Assembly: GCF_022458985.1 (NCBI RefSeq)
Contig: NC_061781.1
Span: 12,551,501 to 12,615,500 of the forward strand
Direction: 5' to 3'
Source of the DNA: Mugil cephalus
Lineage: Eukaryota; Chordata; Actinopteri; Mugiliformes; Mugilidae
Length of the DNA stretch: 64,000 nt
The notes under the pieces are model-generated. The model searched no databases. It saw nothing but the letters and a program-made list of their open reading frames with translations, and was not told the origin of the DNA. How positions within the stretch are numbered: the first letter of the stretch is position 1; every line of letters begins with the position of its first letter. Of the stretch, positions 26,437 to 39,300 are shown one piece after another. Made by a program: the position numbers and the translations under genes.

Positions 26437-27525
26437 CACTGGCCACTTTATTAGGCACACCTTACTGGTAAAAGGTTGGACCCCCTCTTGCCTTCAGAAT
26501 TGCCTTAATTTTTCGTGGCATACTTTCAACAAGGTGTTGGAAACATTCCTCAGAGATTTTGGTCCATATTGACATGATAGCATCACACAGTTGCAAAGGG
26601 GCTCTATTGTATTGAGATCTGGTGACTGTGGAGGCCATTGGAGTGCAGTGAACTCATTGTCATGTTGAAGAAACCAGTTTGAGATGTTATGAGCTTTGTG
26701 ACATGGTGCATTATCCTGCTGGAAGCAGCCGTCAGTAGATGGTACACTGTGGTCATAAAGGGATGGACATGGTCAGCAACAATACTCAGGTAGGCTGTGG
26801 TATTTAAACCATGCTCAGTTTGTACTAAGGGCCCAAAGTGTGGCAAGAAAATATCCCCCACACCATTACACCACCACTACCAGCCTGAACCGTTGATACA
26901 AGGCAGGATGGATCCATACTCTCATGTTGTTTACAGCATATTCTGACCCTGTAATCTGAATGTCACAGCTGAAATCGAGACTCATCAGACCAGGCAACGT
27001 TTTTGAACTTTAGTCTTTAGTTCCTGTTCTTAGCTGACATTAGTGGCACCTGCTGTTGTCTTCTGCTGCTGTAGCCCATCTTCTTCAAGGTTGGACGTGT
27101 TGTGCGTTCAGAGATTCTGCGTTCCTTGGTTGTAACAAGTGGTTATTTGAGTCACTGTTGCCTTTCTATCATCTCCAACCAGTCTGCCCATTCTCCTCTG
27201 ACCTCTCACATCAAAAAGGCATTTTCATCCACACAACTGCCGCTCACTGGAGATTTTCTCTTTTACAGACCCTAGAGATGGTTGTGCATGAAAATCCCAG
27301 TAGATTTGTAGCTTCTGAAATACTCAGACCAGCCCGTCTAGCACCAACAGCCATACCATGTTGAAAGTCACTTAAATCCCCTTTCTTCACCATTCTGATG
27401 CTCGGTTTGAGCTTTAGCAAGTTGTCTTGATCACCTCTACATGTCTGAATGCATTGAATTGCAGCCATGTGATTGGCTGATTAGCTATTTGTGTTAACAA
27501 ACAATTGAACAGAGTGGCCGGTGAG
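26437..27525 (-). mobile_element. Degenerate Tc1-like DNA transposon
   Basis: The left end carries a Tc1-type inverted repeat, CACTGGCCACTTTATTAGGC. The right end has only its outermost part (AGTGGCCGGTGAGTG), so the inner right repeat is deleted. The transposase lies on the minus strand. The frame at 27,244-27,468 gives the N-terminal helix-turn-helix region with KKGDLSDFQHGMAVGARRAG, LSISEATNLLGFSCTTISR. Downstream, minus-strand remnants of the catalytic region can be read through several stops and frameshifts. An active family member would encode about 340 aa. This copy cannot make a transposase. Confidence 0.9.
27244..27468 (-). pseudogene. Tc1 transposase N-terminal remnant
   Basis: A 74-codon frame holds the paired-like DNA-binding domain start of a Tc1 transposase: basic KKGDLSDF, then GARRAGLSISEATNLLGF and TTISRV. 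The frame breaks after KRENLQ, well before the DDE catalytic triad. It sits inside the Tc1-like element and is a fossil, not a host gene. Confidence 0.85.
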
Positions 27526-27529
27526 TGTA

Positions 27530-29667
27530 TCCTACAACTGAGGCATGCGCATTATTTCGTGTCCAGTCTGACCTCTTCTACTGCAGCCAGCTCACTCAAG
27601 TTTGATTTTTGTTTTACGTTTCCCGTGCCAGTGCAGCATAACGATTTCAAACGCGGGCGTGCACGAAGCAGAGCTCAAAAACATTCCTCAAGACATTTCA
27701 AAGAAAACATCCACAGCTGAAGGGGTGACTCAGTTTAAGCGTATCTCTTAATTTACTTGGCTATTCCAATCCATCTCAAGAGTGCATTAGTCATCGGTGT
27801 GTCATGTGGAGGATGTTTGAGTGCATTCCAAACCATATTTAAAATTTTTTTTTTGGCAGCAAATATCCACACTGGCCACAAACCAAGAGAGGAGAAAAAA
27901 AAAAGGTGAGTTTCATTAAGATTTATTCATATGAAAATAATATTACAATAATAAGAACGTAACTCATGTTTTAAACTGCATTAAGAGGAACTGTGTTCTG
28001 TGTAATGTCAACGGGTGTCGCCTCATTCGAATACAGGACTTGTCGGTTCTTTGTCTGAACACAACGAATCAACAAAATGTCTTAAATTAGATTCTGACAC
28101 GAGGGAACATCTGCAAATGTCTGCAGCCATGCAGAATTACCGATTTTCTCTGTTTTTTACATCTAGTGCTGATAGCATTGCAGTAATACATGTTTGTGAA
28201 GATTTTAGTGACTTTTGCTGATAACTCTCGGAAAAATAAATATTTAAACATTAAAAAAGTAAAAAAAAGAAAAAAGAAAAAGACCCAGCCCAACTTCAAT
28301 TTACTATCCGACTACTAAGGGGCTGACTTGTTTCTTCTCATTACATCATGTCAATCACAACATCACACAACATATGCGGCATCCTATCTCATACTGTAAC
28401 CTCCCTCTAAAAAGTGAATTAAGTGATATTTTTCTGCCCCATATAACAGAATACCTGTGACACACTACTCTATACTAACCTGAACTCTTTTTCCCGGGCT
28501 CCACTTTTAAGCTGTTATTTCAGTCTCAAAAGCAAATAACAATGCAGGTTAATGATTATATAAGTTTATATGAATAAATTAGATATATCCCCTCCCTATG
28601 CATTATGTTCCTGACTAGTCTCCTGCTACCTTTGCCGCTGTAGTTGTGCCGGAGACACGTCTGTGCTATTTAATTTCATGGGAGATGTTAATGCAAGTCA
28701 TGTTTTGCTTAACGCCTCATTTAACCCTGAACAGCACTCCAGTTCAGTTCAGCTTGACCTGAAAAGGTGGTCAGGAGGATAATAATGATAATATGTTAAG
28801 TGGTTTTGGAGGGTATAAGAGTATCCTTGGTCCTCACTGGCAGGTACAGTATAGGAATGTGCTTCTGTGTACTTCTTGATTGTCAAACACTGGCCTACCT
28901 ACATAACCTACTGCCCGTGATGGTGTCGGTAAAGTGCGGACTAACAAACCAATGATTAACGCCATAAATAAGGTGTGACCCGGTAGGTCCGAGCTGAGTA
29001 TTTAACAGGTCGGTGTGCTTTAGGCCCCATGGGCGGTAGCTGGCCTTGTAGTTATTATGCTGAAGTGTCAGAATTACTCATGTGTGGGTGGAACCACTGA
29101 CCAGGGAACAAGGAATGGCATGCTTATCTGCCACTTGAATGCTGAATTAGACTAAAGGCTGGCAGACTGACGGCTGGAGAACACTAAGAATAACCTGCTT
29201 ATTATCGTCATCAAACACAAGTATGCCTCCTCTGTTCAGAATCTTGCTCCAGCACATCAAGAAGTGTGTCACGAAAAACTATTTTTCTTAGGTGCACCTA
29301 CTCTAGATTCTTATTTTAGTTTTTTCACTGTAACCTTGTACTGGAAGTCTCTTTTTTTGTTTTTTTGGTCCGCTGTGCATGTACTTGATATTCTTGTGCT
29401 TCCTCCTCTATTGTAATAAGTTCTAGAAATTCACTCCATGCAGGGGATGTGGACAGAGAAGAGGCCGTGCGAGATTGTAGGCGTACAGTCCTCGGCCACC
29501 TGCCGGAAAACAAATTCAACTCAAAACAACCCGGCAAAGCCTCGCTGAAGCGTCACAGAAGGTTTCGTTTCCTATTGGTCCATGTAAGATAAATCCTCGG
29601 GTGTTACTGTCAGTTCTGATTCTTCTCTGTAGATCTTCTTCACAGACGGCGTCCACGCTGTCGTCAG
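27530..29667. other. C3orf70 homologue 3' flank / probable 3'UTR
   Basis: This region lies downstream of the minus-strand C3orf70 stop codon. Reading the minus strand, the first canonical AATAAA appears only at 27,927-27,922 (TTTATT on the plus strand), with an ATTAAA variant near 28,671. The 3'UTR could therefore extend up to about 1.7 kb. No other gene was seen. Confidence 0.4.
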
Positions 29668-30356
29668 CTACACGGTCGTCTCAATCTTCTCTATGATCTC
29701 TATCATAGACTTGGAGGGAGAGAGCAGAGAACAGTCGTCTTGGTCCCAGAGGCTTCCGGGGCTGGAGTTTCCATCCGTGCTCAGCTCGTCGTCCTCCTCC
29801 TCCTCGCTCTCCTCCTCACATGACTCCAGATAGTGCAGGCCCAACGCATTGATGCCAGAGTCCTCGGAGCTGGATGGAGAGGAGCAGTGGTCCATTTTGG
29901 GGCCTTTTATCTTGTCCACAGGAGAGGCGTGTTTGTGTTCACTGTACACCTGCTGGACCGGCTGCACGGGCGCAGGTGCGGGTTGGGTCGGCGGGGTCGG
30001 CTTGACCGGGGGCCGAGGCTGACTGGGATTTTGGGGCATCTGAGGCGTAGCCGGAGCGGGTGGGGGAGGGGTGGGAGGACGAGGCGGCTCTGGCAAAGGA
30101 GGCGGAGGGCGCTGCACGTAGCACATCTTCCCGTTGATGCGTTTGACGATGTAGTCGTCGACAAACAGGTCTGCGATGACGCAGTACTTGGGCGACTCGA
30201 GGTGAGGCGGGGACTGGAAGCAGGGGGCAAGTTTGAGGAAGCGCTCAGCCAGAGAGACGGACAGGTCGATGGTGTTGCTGCACTCTGAGCCTACGGGCGG
30301 CACGGTGGTGCTGGGAAGTTGGCACACGTTGGTCATGGGCTGGTACACGTACTTGC
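29668..30356 (-). CDS. c3orf70: C3orf70 homologue exon 2 (terminal)
   Basis: The acceptor is CACATTTAG followed by GCAAGTACGTG, completing the codon for C62 and then reading KYVYQPMT. The exon ends at a TAG stop (29,668-29,670). It encodes residues 62-290. Confidence 0.93.
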
Positions 30357-33300
30357 CTAAATGTGCGGGAAAAGAAGAGAGAGTACAGGAAAATGTTACT
30401 TCAGTACAAAACTGCAGATCAGATTCTTAAAGTTGCTAACAACTGCTCTAAAAACTCTCTCCTGAACAAGCTGTTCCCATCATTTTTTGAAGAGTTTAAG
30501 CTGTTCCGGCATTTTTTTTTTCTAATCCACTGCACAGACTGCCAAGCACCAAGGTACAAACAGACAAAGTCACCATCAAGCTGGCCAGAATGTTTTGCAG
30601 CCAGTAAACTGGTGATCACAGGGTTAAAAGGAGACTTACTTTATTCACCAAGTCAACAGAAACCAGACTAAATGCAAATGTTGTTCTGTTGACTCAACGT
30701 TTTAGTATTATACATCGCTCTTTTGGACTAAAGTATAAAACTGCACTGAATGTGAATTTAAATCATTAAAATAGTCTCTGCATTAGGGGTGGGAAAAAGT
30801 ATCTATATGGCAATATATCACAATACTCGTTCTTCAATATTGATATTGATCGATACAATATTGATTTTGAATGTCTTTTAAAAGAAACAGAAACTGTCAA
30901 GTTTTGGACCGATCTTAGTAATTAATAGGTTAATAACTTCCACCACACCTCCACCACCATTTTTTCTGCAGAAGTGCAATAAATTGGAGATGCATCATTT
31001 GGATTAATATTTTTTTTTGACTCAATTTGTCCAATGAATTATTATTGTCATCTGATCTACATATACGTATACTTGTATATTAGGTACAAATTTGTATTTT
31101 AAGCTGCATTTAAAATTTCTCAGTGAACTACGCAGAATATTGCAATATATCGCAATATTGCAATATAATAATATAATAATAATATAATATCGCGATAATG
31201 TATCGTACCTTGATTCATATCGTACAGTGAAGTCGTTGCCAATGCCCTGCTCTGCATGATTAGTACCATCTTGGTATATGCCACAAACTATATATGCGCT
31301 AGGTTTTTTAGTATTTTCATACAAAAATAATACATCAATACTAATAAAAATATTATCTTCCTGTTAAACACCAATGTATTTTATGGTCCCAGCCAATTAA
31401 AAGCCACCACATAAAACCACACAACATACAAATAAGACAAATACAACACATGTTTTTAGTCGGTACGAGCAGCCAAGGACACAATTTTTGAATCATCATG
31501 TCTGTGACAATCAGTCATCTGTCCTTTCATGGGGGCCAACAGCAATTATCATGTTACAAAGCATTCTGTGCTGCCAAAAGCAAAAATAATGTTTTCTCCA
31601 TCATTATCTGAGCTGGAGCTGCAGGAACTGCAGCCTGAGTGACACGTGGTTGAGATTTAAGGTCATCAGGAGCTGGCTGGTAATCATGTCTGACCCCTCG
31701 ACAGTGATGCAAGACTCCTTTCAAACATGATGAAATGGCATACAGGATTAAGGCCGTACAACGTTTACAGCACAAATATGACAATGTGGGGGATTGCAGT
31801 CGTGCAATGTATAGCGTCGCATAAATTCTCAATGAGATTAAAGTTTGTTTCTGGGAAGTGGCCATACTTAAATATAAACTTAAAACAAAATGCCCTCGAC
31901 CCGAGTGATGTTCCCCGTTTTGGCAACTCACGTACTGGTGGTGATGCCGCAAAATAACTGCTCCCGAATGTTGCTCATTGTTTGCAGCCCACTGCCTCCA
32001 ACTCTGAGCTGTGCTGCCTGAATAGTGCAGCTCAGATGTGTGTTTAACCGGCTCCCAGGAGAGACAGAGACTACAGAAGCTGACAGGCCTACGCATCACT
32101 TCCCCTCACTCTGTGTCCTTGTCTTTTGTTTCACCGGCTGGGGGATCCATTCAATCAAAATCTTTTCCCAGGTTACACTGAAAATATCAAACTACTTCAA
32201 CGTATCGACGTGGCCTCTCTTTTGTGTTGCTGAATGGGCAGAATTATTATTATTTTTTCCCCATCACGCACATTGTATTTAGTTTAACAAATCAGTTGCA
32301 CAGTTGTGGGTTACTTGAAATTCATGTGACTGCCTCATTACAAGGTGACACCGTGTCACCCACCCATGTGAGGGGATTAAAAGAGCCTGAAGTTTTATGT
32401 CCGTATACGATGCGGTTACCGTTAACACTCCAGCAAAAAAATAAATAAATAAAAAACGTCCACGCAGACATAAGGGGGCCGCCGTCCGCTGCCTAATGAG
32501 AGAAGTTCAGTGGTCCATGTTCAGACCGAGATGAGCCCAGTGAGCCAGACGAGACGGAGACGACAAATGGGAGCTAAAGCCGTAGAAGGCGATGTGTTGA
32601 CATTTACTTTTCAGAATATTAAGTCTAATTGCATTAATCCATCTGGAGCTTCAAATACCAAGAGCAGTGCTGGGGAACAGACAGATGCAGACTGAGACAA
32701 CAACAGAGACAGACATATGGAGCCAACGCTGCGCCAACACTGGCTGTCTTCAGAAGGAACAAATTCCATCTGAAACTATAACTGATGAGTTCATATTCGT
32801 GCGTCAAAATGACAAAAGTTATTGCAAATTAGGTTCAAGATCAATACCTCGCCTCATGTCATTCTGTTTCCTTCACTTACCTATAAAAGTGTGTCTAAGC
32901 CCGCTACGTCTGTTTGTCTTTGTTCTCACTTTATCCATACCTCTCTTTTCTCGTCTTCCTCTTCCCTCTTTCTTAACAGGAACCAGGGGAACAAAGGCCC
33001 AAAGCTTCCTGAAAACCCCTCCCTGGGTTCCTCAGCGTCTTAACTCATTCCTCCATCTCCTCATCCATCCATCTATTACCCTCACATGCTGTCAACCTCT
33101 AAATTTCCTCGCGTCAATTAAGCCGCGGTCGTTGTTAGTGAAACGTTGTACGAAATGTTAAAGCTCTACGTGCGTCAACCTTCGAAACAATTCACCTAAC
33201 GACGCGCATAACGAAACACAGGCCTATACGTAATATGCATAATACATGAGCTAGTGTACAAATATGATTTCAGGCTCCCTGTTCAAGCTGTTTACCGAGA

Positions 33301-36300
33301 ACTCACATCGGCACCAGCTCTGCCTGTGCAGCTTTATTGGCACTGAGCTGTAGTCGTCCCCTGTGTAGTCCGGTGCACGACAACGCCGGCAGTTAGACGG
33401 GCTCTGCGGCGGCTCTCTCTGACCCGCGTCCACACTATACCGCAGACCACATGTCCTCACAAAGAGATGGATAATTACCACAATTCACCATACCCAAGAG
33501 ATTTAGGGCGAATCTCAGTTTTTAGTTCACAGGGCTGACATTTATTTTAATTGAAAGATTGAGCCAAAAATATATATCAGCTTTTGTTTAATTGTTTTTG
33601 CCTACAAATGGAATAAAAAGACCAATACCAGCAATACGTACCGCTGTGGTTCGCTGATGTGTTTGATACTTCGTGCGCAACAAAAGAGAGGAACAATGGA
33701 AGTAGTAGTTTATAACAGGCTTCGTCTAAACAGTCACAGCCTGTTAGGATCAGTTCCTTGCTGTTTTCGTGGGATGCGCTGACAGTAAGTATAAAGTTAC
33801 ACGGCTTAATAGCGGCGGATTAAAAGACAAATCTGCCAGGAAGAGGCAGACACATAAATGTCTCCTGGTGATGTATCTTCTGGCATTTGTCCTTTCTGTG
33901 TGTTATTTTCTCGTCGCTAGAGATAACTGGCCCGAACGTGGACGGCGTGATGTCACGAGATATTTCCAGTACTGCTGCAGATGAAGATTGACAGAATAAA
34001 TAAATTAAAAAAACAGAAAAAAAAAAAACCCTCAGCCATCATCAACTGTAAATGTCACATCTTTTAGTCTTCAGAAACCATCATTGGCGGCTTCGGTGCA
34101 CAAACACAGATGCAATTTTTTTCTACTGACAGCATCTTCAATTGACAGGCCGCAGGATATGTTGCGCTTTCAGAACGGAGAATCATTCTTTCTCTGCTAG
34201 AAAGCCTTTCATCACGTTACAATTAAACCCCCCTGTTCCCTGGGGACTGATGAAAGGGATTATGGGACATGTAGGAGACCCAGGTGTACAGAAATAAGAA
34301 GATAACAGCTTTTTATTACGTATTTGCTTATGAATACAGATATTTTTTTTGCAGTGAAAAGCATGACCTTTTCCTTTGCCTTCCTGGTGAGGAAAATGAA
34401 ATTTAATTTTAGCTTAACTGAATCATTAGAACAAGCAGATAGACTAAATTCAGCCAAAAGCTGCTTTAAACAGATATTCTCAGTGAAATTCGGGTTAAGA
34501 GGTTAATAAGGAAATGGCTGCTCGTCCCTGGGAAGTACAGATTGTTCTCTAGAGAAGGGAGTACTCCTCTGCTACCACTCATCTCCATCGCCCATGCCTC
34601 CTCTCCTCTCTCCTGGGCCCATGGCTGAACGAGGACTGCATAGTCTGGTTTAATACTCTCTGGAAAATGCATCAATCTCCTTCACACTGCTTCAATGTCC
34701 ACATTGCCGTGGCTGCAGCTGTTTCATTCCCTAAAAGCTCGACATGCAGCCAAAATGGCTTATGCCACTTTAACTTTAGCTTATATGAAAGCTTCAGCAG
34801 AGACTAAGACATTAACAGCTCCCTTAGTTTGATGTTTTGCAAAGCTTTCGCTGAAGCCAGCAGACTCCATGTTTTTAGCAGACTACAAACTCTGAACGCG
34901 GCGAACCAAAGCGGCGTGATGGCAAAAGCCGACGAACAAAAACAATTATTTTAGCAGATTGTTATCATTATGCATAACAGCCGCTGCTCCCACTTGGCCG
35001 GTGGATGTGACCCGCTCACACTTCCGCTGGCCTTTGTGTCTAAATCTGTCCAACAAAGGGGCCACGGTAGGGGCAACAACGTTAAGTTTCAGGTTTCACT
35101 GGCGAGGACGGTCTGACCCAGCACCATCATGTGAAACTCCTTTACTCCTTTCCTGTTTCCTGTTTCAAGCCTCCGGAGGTGGAGACTGTTCTCGATTTAC
35201 AGACACTTTGAAATCCTCTGTTTAGTCTGGAACCTAAACGAGAACTCTGCGGACTGTTTTCACTGTGCACAGTAAACAGTGAGCACACACACACACACAT
35301 AAAGGATGAAAATCAAAGCACACCCAAAAATAGCATCTTTTTCATTCCACAAATTCTTCTTCCTTGTCAAAACCTGACCGCTATATTACCCACAATGCAA
35401 CTCACGTGCTCACAGTTTGCTCAGTGATTCAAGTGTGTTATGCTGCTAATGCAGTTGTACTCATCAGTTTGCATTGTTAAACTTTTTACTTTTTGTACGC
35501 ACTGCAGCTGCTCTCAGAAACTACGTACTGCTGGATGCAGTATGCATAATACTAGGACACACATCGCATGTTTATGCCTTGAACTTTGCAGTGACAAATG
35601 TGAATATTGTTGACGAATTGTTATTGCCGCATTTCTGACCTTAGTGACTGCGCGGAGGATTGTGGGTCAGAGCAGCTAGAAAGGCGTGCTGGCTTGCACA
35701 CTGCAAAATGAGACAATCCTGGTACTTTTGATGCACTGCATTTGTTCATACAAAGGATCAATACAAAAGTGGAAGTTTTTGGGAACCTCTGAGTTCACGA
35801 ATTGTTGTGTTTTCTTTTTTCTGATGTTTTCAGAAACGCCAGAAGCAGCAGAAGCACAGTTTTTTTGGTGGATGGCTAGTCGTAGAATTATTTATACATA
35901 TACATATTTTATAATATGTATTATGGCTTTTCATGTCTTGCATTATGTTAATCGCAAACGGCTTCTACATAGATAGAATTGCCTCACAGCTCTTTGTTCG
36001 CACGACTAACAGCCAAGTTTCATTGTATTCCCAGGCTCACGAATTCCATTTGAAGACAGCGTGCATAAAGGAATGCGCTAATTCTTTTCGTAGTACGCGT
36101 ATCCAAACGCAACACAGCTGAGTTCATTTCATTCTGACACCGACTCAAGTATCACTGGAGGCAACCTACCAGGCTGTACACAGCTGCACGTGACCCACAC
36201 AAGGCCTTTTTCCATTTTTGCGAAAGTGCATTACAGACTCTGTGTAAAATCGGTGGAATTTCCCATTAAGCCTTGTCAATGAGAGCTCTGTATTTATTTT

Positions 36301-39300
36301 CTTCTGCTCTCTCATATATCCATGCCCACTGAAAGAGGTAATGACCAGTGTATTCATCGCTCTGGATCAATCTCTGAAACAATCTGTAATGATTTTATCA
36401 GACTATTCTTAGTACTCCAGCGGTGATGTATTGAACATATATCATGACCTAACAGTAAACTAAGCCCTTGTCACAGTAGGCATTGGTGTCACTAACAACA
36501 CCAGCGATGCCTGCGGTACGTTCTCTTTAAGCATCCCAGTGAGCTAACACAATTTAGCAGTCGTGAGGTTTTCAATTTGTGCCCGAGCTGTCTGTGACAA
36601 TTGTTTTTCAAGTTGTAATTGGAAAAACAGAAGAATTCACCAAAATGAACAGCCATTAGAAAATACTATCTGAGGAGCAATGTGTGGGAGCTTTTCAGAC
36701 TTTTAGGTTTTACCTGAATTATTACATGTAGCGCCCACAAAAACCTGCCACGTGTCTTAATGATTAATCTATTGATGAAGATATATGATGTGCAGACCTA
36801 ACTAGAAACCTATCTTCACTGCATCCTGCCATACATCGTACTCTCTTCCTGCAAATGGCTGTTTACACCCACTTAAAGCTGGAAAGCAGCATCTGCTCTA
36901 AGGACTGTTTTCTGAGTTGTTGCCTGAAATGCCACAGATAAGGACATATGGGATGACTCTGCAGCTCTTTTGAAAATATTTTTCCACATTTTCCAATTTA
37001 AATTCCTATTGTAGCGCTCGGCTCTAACTTAATATTAGTCTAAGTGAGCCACAGCAAGTTACAGTTTCCTTGAGAAGTGTTTATTCGCTGAATAACGCTG
37101 CCCCCGGACTTGAAGCAACACAAACAGGAATGGTGGTGTGTTAATTGAGACCGACTTGAGAATATCCAAACATTTCCATTTAAAAAACAAAATAGCAAAT
37201 TCGCTGAACTTCTCGAAGGGAGCAGCTCGGCCTCCATCGCTGACGGACCAGCAGTTAATATGATCGACGGGCTGCATTTTCCAAATGCGAAAACAATCGA
37301 TCAAGCACATCCCCTCCGGCCTGTGCTGACAATGTATTGATCCTTTAATAATAGGTGAAGCTTTTTATGATTCGGCGCTGCGGTAAATTTTGAACCGGTC
37401 ACTAAATCCATCAATACGGCACAGCACTACATCGGACAAACCTCTATATTTCCCTTTAGAAATAGTCGCAAGCAGCCGCAAGGTGTGACGGATGAGACTG
37501 CCAAGAAGACAGGCATGCAGACTTCCTTGTATCTACGAGTTCTAACGTTCAAAATTAGTGCTGACAGAGTACAAGCAGACTGACAAGGTTGTTCGGGATT
37601 CATTATAGAGTCTGTTAGAATTTCTTAATGAGTAATTCATTGCTCTGCCTGGTAATTGAAATCAGTTAGTAGAGGATAAAGTGAGAGAGAGGGGGGGAAA
37701 AAAAAGCATTCAGACCAGGTGGTTCCAATGCTGCTGTGAGCAAAAGCTCTCATCAGACATGACATATTGGCGGTGACACTAAACACAGCTAATTACTGCT
37801 AATGAGCGGCTTGGACTGATGTTGTCACCAGCTGGGAAACGCACTGCATCCACCCACATCCAATTTCAGTTCTCCCCATTTTCGCGGTCAGAGATTTCAA
37901 CAAAGCTACAACTATAAAATGAAAACTACCGCAAGGCAGTCGGAGTAAGAACAGAATTTTCTCACTGCAGCCTGCAAAGACACATTTGAGTCTTTTGAGT
38001 ATTCTCACTGCGAGGAAGACATTATGGAGGACATGCGGTTTGCAGTGGCACACAGGAAACAGAATAAAGTTGCAGGTTATCAGCCAACGCTGCACCACAG
38101 GTCAGATAATGGACATAATTGTCTGAGTATTTAAATGCTGAGCCCAGTCTTACTACGCAGTGACCCTTTGTGTTTGTTTTTTTTTTTTTCTTTTTCTTTT
38201 CTGGAAACCTATTAAAAATGTAATTAAAAAGGCAGTCTAGCAAGGCTCCCTGTGGTAAATGCAAAATTATCATGTTCAGAACCATTTTATACTCCAGGCG
38301 GCAGTCAGACGCACACTTAAAATGAAAACGTGCTGCGATAAGGGTGTTCTGCAAAATTTTTACCCTTATGCATCTCTAGGAAGAAGGACGGGAGCCAAGC
38401 CGAGCAGGGAGACGTAGCATGCAAAAGCGGGCCGGTGTACTTTTCTCACTGGGTGCCCCTGGTTGTGCCTGATTCAGCACTCCAAAATGGTTTATCTTCA
38501 CTACAGTGCATGACTGTCCTGAGAGGAGGACCTGCAGTGGAAAGAAACTGTGAGCGGCTCTTTCTGCCATGGTCCGGATCAAATAATGGGTATTTTGTGG
38601 CACATATGCAGCCGGAGTGATAAATATTTCAACACAGAAAGGAGGAGCACGCCTTAATGTTTACAGATGATGTAACACAGCACGGCACCGTAAATCCCGG
38701 ATGTGGCTAGTAATAAATACTGGAAAGAATTCATCACTTTTTCTGCCACATGTAATATTTCAAATCGCTTGGCTCAGTCTGCACGGAGGCGGGCATCTAA
38801 ATCCAATGATTACACGGAAAAGATTACAATGTGACTTCTGCGGTTGCACACTATAAGCCCTGAGTGACTGGTGCAGAGTGGACGGTGATTGTGTTTTACA
38901 CTGATCTGAGGATTTTCAGGGCAGTCAGAGATGGGGATAAATCAGGGCAGCACAAAGAGAAAGACATCCTGTCAGGTTCGGGCACGGCTATTGGGATTCT
39001 GCACTGGCGTCAAAGTGTCAGGTTGAGAAAGGTTCAAATGCAGAGAAAGTGCTGCTGACACTTTCAAAAGTTTAAAAGAAAATTGTTCATGTCTGAGAGG
39101 AGCCGCAGCTCAGTTCTTCACTCCTAACAGAGCCAATGTTAAGGTCAATAATAATCTGAAAGAGTTCAATATTCACTGTTAACAAACATTTGCCTTGTCA
39201 TTGAAGAATATGACTTGACTGACTTACTGATGGTGTCCGAGCATGTGATGATGTTGTTGCCAAAGCATAGAAAATCTACTGTAAAGGATGAGCATGGTGG

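Noticed and set aside
29833..30288. 151-codon plus-strand frame opposite C3orf70 exon 2
   Set aside because: Arg/Gly-rich antisense shadow of the proline-rich coding exon.
31554..32099. 181-codon minus-strand open frame in the C3orf70 intron
   Set aside because: Composition is irregular and no family is recognised. It could contain repeat-derived sequence, but I could not name one.
32667..33161. 164-codon plus-strand open frame
   Set aside because: It overlaps the shared pyrimidine-rich unit (copy A); the Leu/Ser/Pro-rich translation comes from CT-rich DNA.
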